Assembly: GCA_963698135.1 (NCBI GenBank)
Contig: CAVOPP010000010.1
Location: 1 to 64,000 of the forward strand
DNA from: UBA349 sp963698135
GTDB lineage: Archaea; Methanobacteriota; Methanobacteria; Methanobacteriales; Methanobacteriaceae
Reading direction: 5' to 3'
DNA length: 64,000 nucleotides
Shown here: positions 55,496 to 62,800 of the stretch, in pieces
How the letters are laid out: each line of letters opens with the position of its first letter
Numbering within the stretch: the first letter of the stretch is position 1
Made by a program: the position numbers and the translations under genes
Notes under the pieces: model-generated
The model's database searches: none
What the model saw: the letters and a program-made list of their open reading frames with translations, nothing else
Told to the model about the DNA's origin: nothing

Positions 55496-56539
55496 TTGCC
55501 AAAAAAAATTTTCATCACCGATTGTGAAGGACCTTTATCTATAAATGATAATGCATTTGAACTGGCTGGCCATTTTATTCCACAAGGAGAGAATTTTTTC
55601 TCTAAAGTCAGTAAATACGATGATATTCTGGTAGATGAAGTAAAAAGACCAGGTTACAACGCTGGTGACACCCTTAAATTAATTATTCCTTTTTTAATTG
55701 CTTATGGTGCAAATAACCAAAAAGTCATTGATTATTCCCGGGAAAATGTAGTTATGGTTCCTGGGGCTAAAGAAACTATCAATATGGTTAAAGATATGAT
55801 GCCATCATTTATAGTTAGCACCAGCTATGGTCAGTATATTAATGCTTTGTGTGATTTAATAGGGTTTCCATTTGAAAATACATATTATACTAAGGCAGAC
55901 CTGGATAAACATTCCTTATCTGTGGAAGAAAAAGAAAAAATAATGGAAATTAAGAACATTATTGTGGAAGATGCTGATTTTGATGCACTGGATCGCATAT
56001 TTTTTGAAGAAATTCCTCAAATGGAAATAGGCCAAATACTTTCGGAAGTTAAAACCGTGGGTGGGTTAGGCAAAAAACTGGCAGTTGATGATATTTTAGA
56101 GAGAAATAATGCCCCGGCCAGTAACGTGATGTATGTTGGTGACAGTATAACTGATTTTGAACCTTTAAAATTCGTTAAAGATAATAATGGGGTTTCAGTT
56201 TCTTTTAATGGTAATGAATTTGCTTTAAATGCTGCAGAAATTGCCATAATATCTCCCCATACCATCGCTACATCCATACTGGCTGATCTTCATTCTAAAT
56301 TCAATAGTGATTATGTCAAGCAATTCGTTGAAGGATATTCCATAGATCCAGAAAGGGCCTTATTTAATTTCAGAGTCAATTTTGAACTTTTAGATGAATT
56401 TAGAAAAGTTTTTGGATCTGAAAGTGTTGATTTACCTGTAATGGAACTTATTAATGACCAAAATAGGGAAGAACTGGTTGAAAAAAGCATTAAATGCCGT
56501 AAAAAAATTCGGGGAGATTCTATTGGAGGTCTGGGATAG
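55496..56539 (+). CDS. ehaR: Energy-converting hydrogenase A subunit R (HAD-like)
   Basis: The 347-residue protein has a HAD phosphatase fold with motif I as DCEGPLS (residues 9-15) and motif IV as YVGDSITDFEPL (about residues 214-225). The second Asp of the standard DxD motif is Glu and is followed by Gly, so catalysis is uncertain. It starts with TTG at 55496, seven bases after GGAGGGA. Its stop overlaps the start of the next gene. EhaR is conserved in the operon but its role is unknown. Confidence 0.83.
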   Translation: MPKKIFITDCEGPLSINDNAFELAGHFIPQGENFFSKVSKYDDILVDEVKRPGYNAGDTLKLIIPFLIAYGANNQKVIDYSRENVVMVPGAKETINMVKDMMPSFIVSTSYGQYINALCDLIGFPFENTYYTKADLDKHSLSVEEKEKIMEIKNIIVEDADFDALDRIFFEEIPQMEIGQILSEVKTVGGLGKKLAVDDILERNNAPASNVMYVGDSITDFEPLKFVKDNNGVSVSFNGNEFALNAAEIAIISPHTIATSILADLHSKFNSDYVKQFVEGYSIDPERALFNFRVNFELLDEFRKVFGSESVDLPVMELINDQNREELVEKSIKCRKKIRGDSIGGLG

Positions 56540-57429
56540 TGGAAATCAATGGTATTGAAATCGAAGATACTTACTGTGAGATATTTGATGGGACATGTGT
56601 TCGGGCCATTATAACAGCAGATAACCAACAAATAATAGAAAGAGCAGCCTATGACTCCACTTCCACACCTGGTGCGGTGATTGGAAGAGTGGAGGGAGGA
56701 GTGGAATCTTTTATTGATTCATCTAAAACTCCTGACGAGAGAGACGGGGCCATAGTCCAGTACTGGTTTGGATTGAATGATCTGGAAAAATTTGAAGTGG
56801 AACTTTCCTATCGAATTCGTCAGGATATACTGGTAAAGCCATTTACTTCCCTTTTCGATGCCACACCTGATGCAGACGGTTACATGGGCATGATGAAGCA
56901 AGTAGGCCATTGTGGTGACGGTTATGAATGGGAAGAAGAATTATACGGCCGTAATATGATTGTAGTGCCCATTGCCATACCTGATTTTAAAATTGAAAAT
57001 CAATTAGGATATAAAAATGGTTTCATGGGTGCCAATTTCTGGTACATGTGTCAAACCAGAGAAGCGGTGATTGAAGCCGGTCAAAAAGCATTGGAGGCCA
57101 TAAACAAGGTGGAAGGAGTTATAGCTCCTTTTGATATATGTTCTGCAGCATCCAAACCAGAAACTAACTATCCCTGGATTGGTCCCACAACCAATCACCC
57201 CTACTGTCCTTCTCTCAAACCTAAACTCCAGGAAGAATCATTAGTCCCTGAAAATGCCAATTTCATCCCGGAAATAGTAATTAATGGTTTGGATATGGAA
57301 AGTGTGCAAAAAGCCATGCAGGTGGGTATTAAAGCCGCTTGCCAGGTTGAAGGTGTCACGAAAATTTCCGCAGGTAACTATCATGGGAAATTGGGCAAAT
57401 ACAAACTATATTTAAAGGATATTTTTTAA
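56539..57429 (+). CDS. ftr: Formylmethanofuran:tetrahydromethanopterin formyltransferase homologue (FTR-II type)
   Basis: The 296-residue protein has the full length of Ftr and family stretches such as YWFGLNDLEKFEVELSYRIRQ (part), GRNMIVVPIAIPDFKIENQ (part), GGYKNGFMG-like GYKNGFMGANFWYMC, and SAGNYHGKLGKY at the end. Ftr moves the formyl group from formylmethanofuran to tetrahydromethanopterin in CO2 reduction. A second Ftr-like gene in the eha operon is also known in Methanothermobacter. It starts with GTG 56539, after GGAGGTC. Whether it is catalytic or scaffolds electron supply to CO2 fixation is unknown. Confidence 0.87.
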   Translation: MEINGIEIEDTYCEIFDGTCVRAIITADNQQIIERAAYDSTSTPGAVIGRVEGGVESFIDSSKTPDERDGAIVQYWFGLNDLEKFEVELSYRIRQDILVKPFTSLFDATPDADGYMGMMKQVGHCGDGYEWEEELYGRNMIVVPIAIPDFKIENQLGYKNGFMGANFWYMCQTREAVIEAGQKALEAINKVEGVIAPFDICSAASKPETNYPWIGPTTNHPYCPSLKPKLQEESLVPENANFIPEIVINGLDMESVQKAMQVGIKAACQVEGVTKISAGNYHGKLGKYKLYLKDIF

Positions 57430-57518
57430 CTTAAATGGATTTAAATTGATTATAATTTAAATGGATTATATAATAATCAAAAGTTAATATCAACTATAAA
57501 TCAAATTATTGAAAAAAA

Positions 57519-58553
57519 ATGACAAATAAAAACGCTAAATTTGATATAATTGGCTTTGGAGCCCTTAATATGGACCAGCTGCACCTGGTGGATAAAATTG
57601 CAGGTCCTGATGAAGAAAGCTTTGTCAGTGGATTTAAAGAGTCATGTGGCGGCTCTGCAGCTAATACTATCATAGGAGCTTCCCGTCTGGGCCTTAAAAC
57701 GGGTTTCATTGGTAAAGTTTCCCAGGACCATGAAGGTGAATTGCTTTATCAAAATTTAACCCAGGAAGGTGTGGATTTAGAAGGTCTTATGGTTTCTTCA
57801 GAAGGTAGAAGTGGCCGGGTTATGGGATTTGTTGATAAAAATGGGGATAGGGCACTCTATGTGGAACCAGGCATTAATGACGAAATAACTTTTAATCAAA
57901 TTGACATTTCTTATGCTACTAATAGTAAAATTATCCATCTAACTTCTTTTGTTGGAGATTCTTTTAATGCTCAGGAAGAGCTAATGGAAAATATTCCGGA
58001 TAATATATTGATAAGCTTTGACCCTGGTCGTATTTATGCAGAAAAAGGAATTCAAGGCCTTAAAAAGATTTTAAGCAGGACTAATATTCTGCTTATAAAT
58101 GAAGCTGAATTGCAAATATTGTTGGGTAAAAATCAATTAAATGACCATGATTTTGTTAATAATTCTTTAGATATCTCTTCATATATTGATTCAACTGATG
58201 AAGGTGATTCAACTGATAAAGGGGATTTTTCAAATTTAATTAAATCTTTAAATGTGTTTGTGGACATGGGTATTGATAAGGTGATCGTCAAAATGGGAGA
58301 TAAAGGTGTACTTGCTTTTGATGGATCTCAATTTATCCATGTACCGTCTTTTGACGTAGAATGTATTGATACCACTGGTGCTGGTGATTCTTTCAACGCA
58401 GGATTTTTATATGGTCAAATTAATGGATTTTCACTGGAGAAATCCTGTGAATTTGGAAATTTTGTGGCCTCAAAATGTGTAGAATGTATGGGAGCCACTA
58501 CTGGGTTTCCCTCAGTTTCTGAAATTTCCCTGGAAAAATATGAAAAGAATTAA
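57519..58553 (+). CDS. PfkB-family carbohydrate/nucleoside kinase
   Basis: The 344-residue ribokinase-like protein has the N-terminal GCGGSAANT-type motif (CGGSAANTIIGASRLG), FIGKVSQDHEG and the catalytic DTTGAGDSFNAGFLYG near residue 289. An acidic repeat (DSTDEGDSTDKGD) is inserted around residue 225. No ribosome binding site precedes the ATG; CTATAAAT lies about 22 bases upstream, so a leaderless transcript from an internal promoter is possible. The substrate is unknown. The homologous position in the Methanothermobacter operon also carries a ribokinase-like gene. Confidence 0.85.
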   Translation: MTNKNAKFDIIGFGALNMDQLHLVDKIAGPDEESFVSGFKESCGGSAANTIIGASRLGLKTGFIGKVSQDHEGELLYQNLTQEGVDLEGLMVSSEGRSGRVMGFVDKNGDRALYVEPGINDEITFNQIDISYATNSKIIHLTSFVGDSFNAQEELMENIPDNILISFDPGRIYAEKGIQGLKKILSRTNILLINEAELQILLGKNQLNDHDFVNNSLDISSYIDSTDEGDSTDKGDFSNLIKSLNVFVDMGIDKVIVKMGDKGVLAFDGSQFIHVPSFDVECIDTTGAGDSFNAGFLYGQINGFSLEKSCEFGNFVASKCVECMGATTGFPSVSEISLEKYEKN

Positions 58554-58712
58554 TAAGTTAAAGTAATGCATATTTATTTAAAACATCTCAAATATCAATA
58601 TCATTTAAAATCATCACTAATAATCAAATAAAAAATATTATAGAATTTATCGTCGATACAATTGTGGATTTAATAAAGTTAAAAACAATTATTACCTCCA
58701 GAGGTTCAAATT

Positions 58713-59477
58713 ATGGATATAAGTTTTAAAAAGAATATGGGAGACCTGCAAAAAGAGGTCGCCTTAAAATCAACTGATTTAGAGGAAATCGTTGAAGATT
58801 TTGAGGTTGAAATAGATAAATGTGCCGTTTCTGATAAATTTATTAACATTTCTCCAAGATGTGTCAGATGTAACCTGTGCGCTCAAGAATGTCCTGTTGA
58901 TGCAATTGAAAGTGCTAATGCCATAAAACCTGCTAAAATTCTTAATAATTGTGTTAAATGTGAAATTTGTGCTCAAACATGTCCCGTTCGATGTATTAAT
59001 GTTATGAAAAGTACAGCCACCGTGGATGAAGAGGTTGAATTCCGACTGGAAAGTATTAAGGTTCCCCATCGAATTATTCGGATGAAAAACATTGAAGTAT
59101 CACCAGAAAAGTGTAATTCATGCGGTACCTGTGCTAAACTATGCCCTACTAAAGCCATAATTGTTGAAAATGGACAATCTGCTCAAATAAACGAGAAATT
59201 ATGCGTTGGTTGTGGTTCTTGTGCTAGTGTCTGTCCAAAAAAGGCCATAACACTTGAAAGGGAAATAGGCCCGGTTATTGAAACCAAAGAATTACTTATA
59301 GATCAAGATACCTGTGTGGAATGTTTGATTTGCGAAGAAAATTGCCCTACCAGTGCTATAAAATTGGAAGACGGCGAAATTGTTCTTGATAAAGATAAAT
59401 GTATATTATGTGAAGTTTGCTCGACAAAATGTCCTGTTAACGCATTAAAACTGGAGAGGTTGGCCAATGAAAGTTAA
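58713..59477 (+). CDS. Polyferredoxin, six [4Fe-4S] clusters
   Basis: The 254-residue protein has six CxxCxxCxxxCP motifs: CVRCNLCAQECP, CVKCEICAQTCP, CNSCGTCAKLCP, CVGCGSCASVCP, CVECLICEENCP and CILCEVCSTKCP. They come in pairs, as in bacterial-type 2[4Fe-4S] ferredoxins fused in tandem. AGAGGTTC precedes the ATG. It overlaps the CBS gene by eleven bases. It probably acts as an electron wire between Eha and ferredoxin-dependent enzymes. Confidence 0.9.
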   Translation: MDISFKKNMGDLQKEVALKSTDLEEIVEDFEVEIDKCAVSDKFINISPRCVRCNLCAQECPVDAIESANAIKPAKILNNCVKCEICAQTCPVRCINVMKSTATVDEEVEFRLESIKVPHRIIRMKNIEVSPEKCNSCGTCAKLCPTKAIIVENGQSAQINEKLCVGCGSCASVCPKKAITLEREIGPVIETKELLIDQDTCVECLICEENCPTSAIKLEDGEIVLDKDKCILCEVCSTKCPVNALKLERLANES

Positions 59478-60102
59478 GGAGATTATGGACAAGGAATTTA
59501 TTAGTGTATCCTCAGATCAAGGACTGGTAGAAGTTTCTCTTAAGATGGAGAAACACCGAAAATTCACCACTCCTGTGGTAGACAGTGAGAAAAGATTAGT
59601 GGGTTGGATTACCTCATTAGATGTTACCCGAGGTCTAAGGGAAAACTTAAAAACGGTTTCGGATATTATGCATTCCAAAGATGCCATAGTGCATGTGCAT
59701 GAAAATGATCCGGCCCGTCTGGCGGTTCTGGAGACTTCCCATCATAAATTAGTCAGTATCCCGGTTCTTGATGATAATGACGTAGTGGTGGGTGTAGTAA
59801 GATCTTTTGACATTGTGGAAACTCTTTCACAGCTTTATGAAATCAAGGTTACCAAGATCTTTGAGGCCATGGAACAGGAATTAAAAGGAGTCAGCTGGGA
59901 CGAGCTTATGGAAGCGGCAGCCATAATTACTCGCAGAAGAACAGGTAAACGTATTAAACCTCAAGAATATGAACAAAATATTAAAAATGCTACCTTTGGT
60001 GAAGCTATTTGGGCCACTGGTGGGTTGGAAAAATTCTTTGTGGGTTTAATAGCTATTGGTGAACTGGTTATTGCTCGTAAAGTTGCTAGAGCCCGCCAAT
60101 AA
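59467..60102 (+). CDS. Two-CBS-domain protein
   Basis: The 211-residue protein has two CBS domains (about residues 4-55, KEIMDKEFISVSSDQGLVEV; and 65-120, DIMHSKDAIVHVHEND). A conserved helical tail of about 85 residues follows (GVSWDELMEAAAIITRRRTGKRI). CBS pairs bind adenine nucleotides, so it may sense energy state for the operon. The start ATG lies inside the polyferredoxin gene after GAGAGGTT, so the two are translationally coupled. It is the last gene of the eha block. Confidence 0.85.
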   Translation: MKVKEIMDKEFISVSSDQGLVEVSLKMEKHRKFTTPVVDSEKRLVGWITSLDVTRGLRENLKTVSDIMHSKDAIVHVHENDPARLAVLETSHHKLVSIPVLDDNDVVVGVVRSFDIVETLSQLYEIKVTKIFEAMEQELKGVSWDELMEAAAIITRRRTGKRIKPQEYEQNIKNATFGEAIWATGGLEKFFVGLIAIGELVIARKVARARQ

Positions 60103-60105
60103 TTA

Positions 60106-60119
60106 TTTTTTTCTTTTTT
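60106..60119 (+). terminator. T-rich terminator of the eha block
   Basis: T7-C-T6 starts directly after the stop codon of the CBS gene. Confidence 0.55.
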
Positions 60120-60255
60120 ATATTCTATTATAACCTATGGACTCATATTTAATATTAGTATGGAATCAAACACTAGAAAAATACTTTTAATTTCTTTTAT
60201 TTTTCTTTTTTAGTGGATTTATAATATTTTTTTATTATTTCTCTTAAATCTCAAA

Positions 60256-60289
60256 TTGCTAAAAATATTTTTCTGAATTTTTTTAGCAA
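60256..60289 (+). promoter_or_regulatory. Inverted repeat upstream of the zinc-ribbon gene
   Basis: TTGCTAAAAA and TTTTTAGCAA form perfect 10-bp arms around 14 bases, ending eight bases before the TATA box. It may be a terminator hairpin or a regulator site. Confidence 0.45.
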
Positions 60290-60297
60290 GAGTAAGA

Positions 60298-60346
60298 TTT
60301 ATATACTATTGTTCGTATAATATAGTACATTCGATAATACACGAAC
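60298..60346 (+). promoter_or_regulatory. Promoter with operator-like inverted repeat
   Basis: TTTATATA (60298-60305) is followed by GTTCGT (60311-60316) and ACGAAC (60341-60346), an inverted repeat with a TTCG core between. The expected transcription start near 60328 lies between the arms. Confidence 0.5.
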
Positions 60347-60395
60347 TAAATTTTTAATTTAGTGATTATAAATAAAATATAGGTAGGGGAAATTT

Positions 60396-60614
60396 ATGAA
60401 ATGCGAAAATTTAAACCAAGAATGTCCAGAATGCGGCTGTAAAGATAAAAGAATATCCAGGAGAAGAAATGCAAGCTCCAGTGAGGATGCATTTTATATT
60501 CCACACATCCCTCAAGGTTCTGTAGGAATAATTAAATGCGGTGAATGTGGTTATGTATTTGAATTCTGCACCGACAGCAAAATGCCAGTTGAAGTAAAAA
60601 AGACTTTAGTTTAA
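60396..60614 (+). CDS. Small zinc-ribbon protein
   Basis: The 72-residue protein has cysteines at 3, 10, 13 and 15 (CPECGC) and at 48, 51 and 57 (CGECGYVFEFC), forming a zinc ribbon. Basic residues (KDKRISRRRN) lie between. AGGGGAAA precedes the ATG. It has its own promoter with an inverted repeat and a leader of about 65 bases. The function is unknown; a nucleic-acid or protein adaptor is possible. Confidence 0.75.
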   Translation: MKCENLNQECPECGCKDKRISRRRNASSSEDAFYIPHIPQGSVGIIKCGECGYVFEFCTDSKMPVEVKKTLV

Positions 60615-60766
60615 ATTTTTTATATTTAACTGGTTTTAATTTACTTTTAATAATTTATTCATTAATTATTCCAGACTATTTTAAACAACTCATTAGATCT
60701 AAAAATGTAAATTCTTTGAAAAAATATTTAATATGACTCGCCCTATAATTAAATTGGGGCCAAAAT

Positions 60767-61309
60767 TTGAATAAGAGACTGAATTATAGATTAAAAAAAG
60801 CAATTCCTTCTTTAATAACAATTATAAGAATATTTTTAGCACCTTTTTTTCTTTTAACATTTTTAGATAATTATTTAGTTCTTTCTTTATTCATATATGT
60901 CTTAGCAGTAGCTACAGATGCTATTGATGGATATTTGGCAAGAATTTTAGATGCTTCCACTTCTTCAGGGGCTTATCTTGATATAACTGCAGATTTGATA
61001 CTAGTTTTAGCTGGATTTTCAGCTTTCATTATCACAGGTATTTATCCTATATGGATTTTGTTAATTATCCTCTTAATGTTTTTACAGTTTATAATTACTT
61101 CTCAGGCTAAAAAACCGGTTTATGACCCGGTGGGAAAGTATTATGGGGCATTTCTATTTTTAATCATCTTTGTCACATTAATAAATTTAATTTTAATTGA
61201 TAATCAATTCTTAAATTTCATATTTCTTGTTTTCATTGTTAGTTTTACAATAATAGCAGTTATCAGTCGTTTATTTTTCATTATTAGATCTAATAAATTA
61301 AGAGAATAA
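60767..61309 (+). CDS. CDP-alcohol phosphatidyltransferase
   Basis: The 180-residue membrane protein has the family motif D-x2-DG-x2-AR-x8-G-x3-D-x3-D, read as DAIDGYLAR with G and LDITAD following (about residues 46-71). It condenses a CDP-activated lipid with a polar alcohol, probably in archaeal phospholipid head-group synthesis. The alcohol (glycerol phosphate, serine or inositol phosphate) cannot be told. It starts with TTG at 60767, seven bases after GGGG. Confidence 0.83.
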   Translation: MNKRLNYRLKKAIPSLITIIRIFLAPFFLLTFLDNYLVLSLFIYVLAVATDAIDGYLARILDASTSSGAYLDITADLILVLAGFSAFIITGIYPIWILLIILLMFLQFIITSQAKKPVYDPVGKYYGAFLFLIIFVTLINLILIDNQFLNFIFLVFIVSFTIIAVISRLFFIIRSNKLRE

Positions 61310-61353
61310 AAAATACAGATTTATTTTTAGATATGTCCTATAAATTATCTTCT

Positions 61354-62610
61354 TTAGATTATAAGACTAATTACCAGCCCTATACTAAGTCCCATAACAA
61401 CTAAAGCAGTAATAACAGCAATAAAGTTGAATAATCTGGAATTCACGTGTTCCCCCATAATACTCTTATCATTAATGATTAAAAGCATTAATATAAGTAC
61501 AAAAGGTAATAATAGTCCATTAGCAACCTGGGAAAGGTAAAGAATGGATAATAATGGTACGTTAGGTATCATGATAATTATAACGGCGAGAATGATAAGG
61601 CCTAAGTACAATCCATGAAATACTGGTGCTTCCCTAAAGCTTTTGGAAACTCCCGCTTCAAAGCCCAGACTTTCACAAACATAATATGCCGTGGAAAGCG
61701 GTAAAATACTGGCTGCAAATAGAGAAGCATTTAAAAATCCAAAAGCAAATAATATGCTGGCATATTGCCCGGCCAGGGGCATAAGTGCTTGAGCTACATC
61801 TGCAACATCATTAACTTCTATGCCACTGCTAAAAATGGTTGCGGCACAGGCAATAACAATAAAAAAGGCCACTATATTTACTATTATTGCCCCAATAATG
61901 GCATCTGCTTTAGAATATTTTAAATTATTTAAGCTAATTCCTTTTTCCACCACAGAGGATTGAAGGTAGAACATCATCCAGGGGGCAATGGTGGTCCCTA
62001 CCAATCCAATAACCATGGTTATGTAGGCCGTACTGAGAGTTACATGAGGCACAAAAACATTTGTCGCCGCGGTTCCCCAATCAGGCTGGGCCAGGAATCC
62101 GGCAATTATATAGGAGAAATAAAGTGCTGAAGCTAGCAGAAAAATTTTTTCCACACTTTTATAGGTTCCTTTGACAACTAGAAGCCAAACAAACAAGGCT
62201 GCCAGGGGCAAAGCAATAAATCGAGGTATATTGAAAATCCCAGTACTAACAGCTATACCTGAAAATTCGGCCAGCACATTCCCAAAATTGGCCAAAAGAA
62301 GGGCTACCATCATTAAAAAGGTGATTTTAAGACCAACTTTCTCACGAATAAGATCGGCTAACCCTTTTCCTGAGACAATTCCCATTCTCACACCCATTTC
62401 TTGAATTACAGCTAATGCTATTATCATGGGAATAAATACCCATAATAAGCTGTAACCAAACTGTGAACCGGCCAGGGAATATGTGGTTATGCCCCCGGCG
62501 TCATTATCTACATTGGCTGTTATTATGCCGGGCCCCATTACTGAGAGGAATATAATGAAACTTATAATGGCAGGGTTTTTAAAAATCCTGCGAAAAACAC
62601 GGAAATCCAT
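61354..62610 (-). CDS. NRAMP-related divalent metal transporter
   Basis: The 418-residue protein has 11 membrane segments of the NRAMP fold. The first-helix motif, DPGN in Mn/Fe transporters, reads DNDAGG within GPGIITANVDNDAGG. The sixth-helix AMPH motif reads IAPW in GTTIAPWMMFYLQSS, so the metal-selecting Met is replaced by Ala. Loss of that Met is the hallmark of NRAMP-related magnesium transporters. The neighbour upstream on the same strand is a soluble MgtE_N-CBS protein, which fits Mg2+ transport or sensing. The function remains a prediction. Confidence 0.82.
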   Translation of the reverse strand: MDFRVFRRIFKNPAIISFIIFLSVMGPGIITANVDNDAGGITTYSLAGSQFGYSLLWVFIPMIIALAVIQEMGVRMGIVSGKGLADLIREKVGLKITFLMMVALLLANFGNVLAEFSGIAVSTGIFNIPRFIALPLAALFVWLLVVKGTYKSVEKIFLLASALYFSYIIAGFLAQPDWGTAATNVFVPHVTLSTAYITMVIGLVGTTIAPWMMFYLQSSVVEKGISLNNLKYSKADAIIGAIIVNIVAFFIVIACAATIFSSGIEVNDVADVAQALMPLAGQYASILFAFGFLNASLFAASILPLSTAYYVCESLGFEAGVSKSFREAPVFHGLYLGLIILAVIIIMIPNVPLLSILYLSQVANGLLLPFVLILMLLIINDKSIMGEHVNSRLFNFIAVITALVVMGLSIGLVISLII

Positions 62611-62800
62611 TTTATCACGATAATGATTGTTCTATTAATTAAAAATGATTTAAAATTGTTGAAATAAATTATTAATCTATTAAATAAATTACAAATCTGA
62701 AAAATATTAGAAATCATTAATGAATTCGAAATATATAAAAATTCCATTAAATGATGTAATATTTGCTTTTTTTTAAGAAAATGATATAATTAATAACTAT

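Noticed and set aside
61354..62610. Ordinary MntH manganese/iron transporter
   Set aside because: Both diagnostic motifs (DPGN and MPH) are changed, and the neighbour is a MgtE-type sensor.
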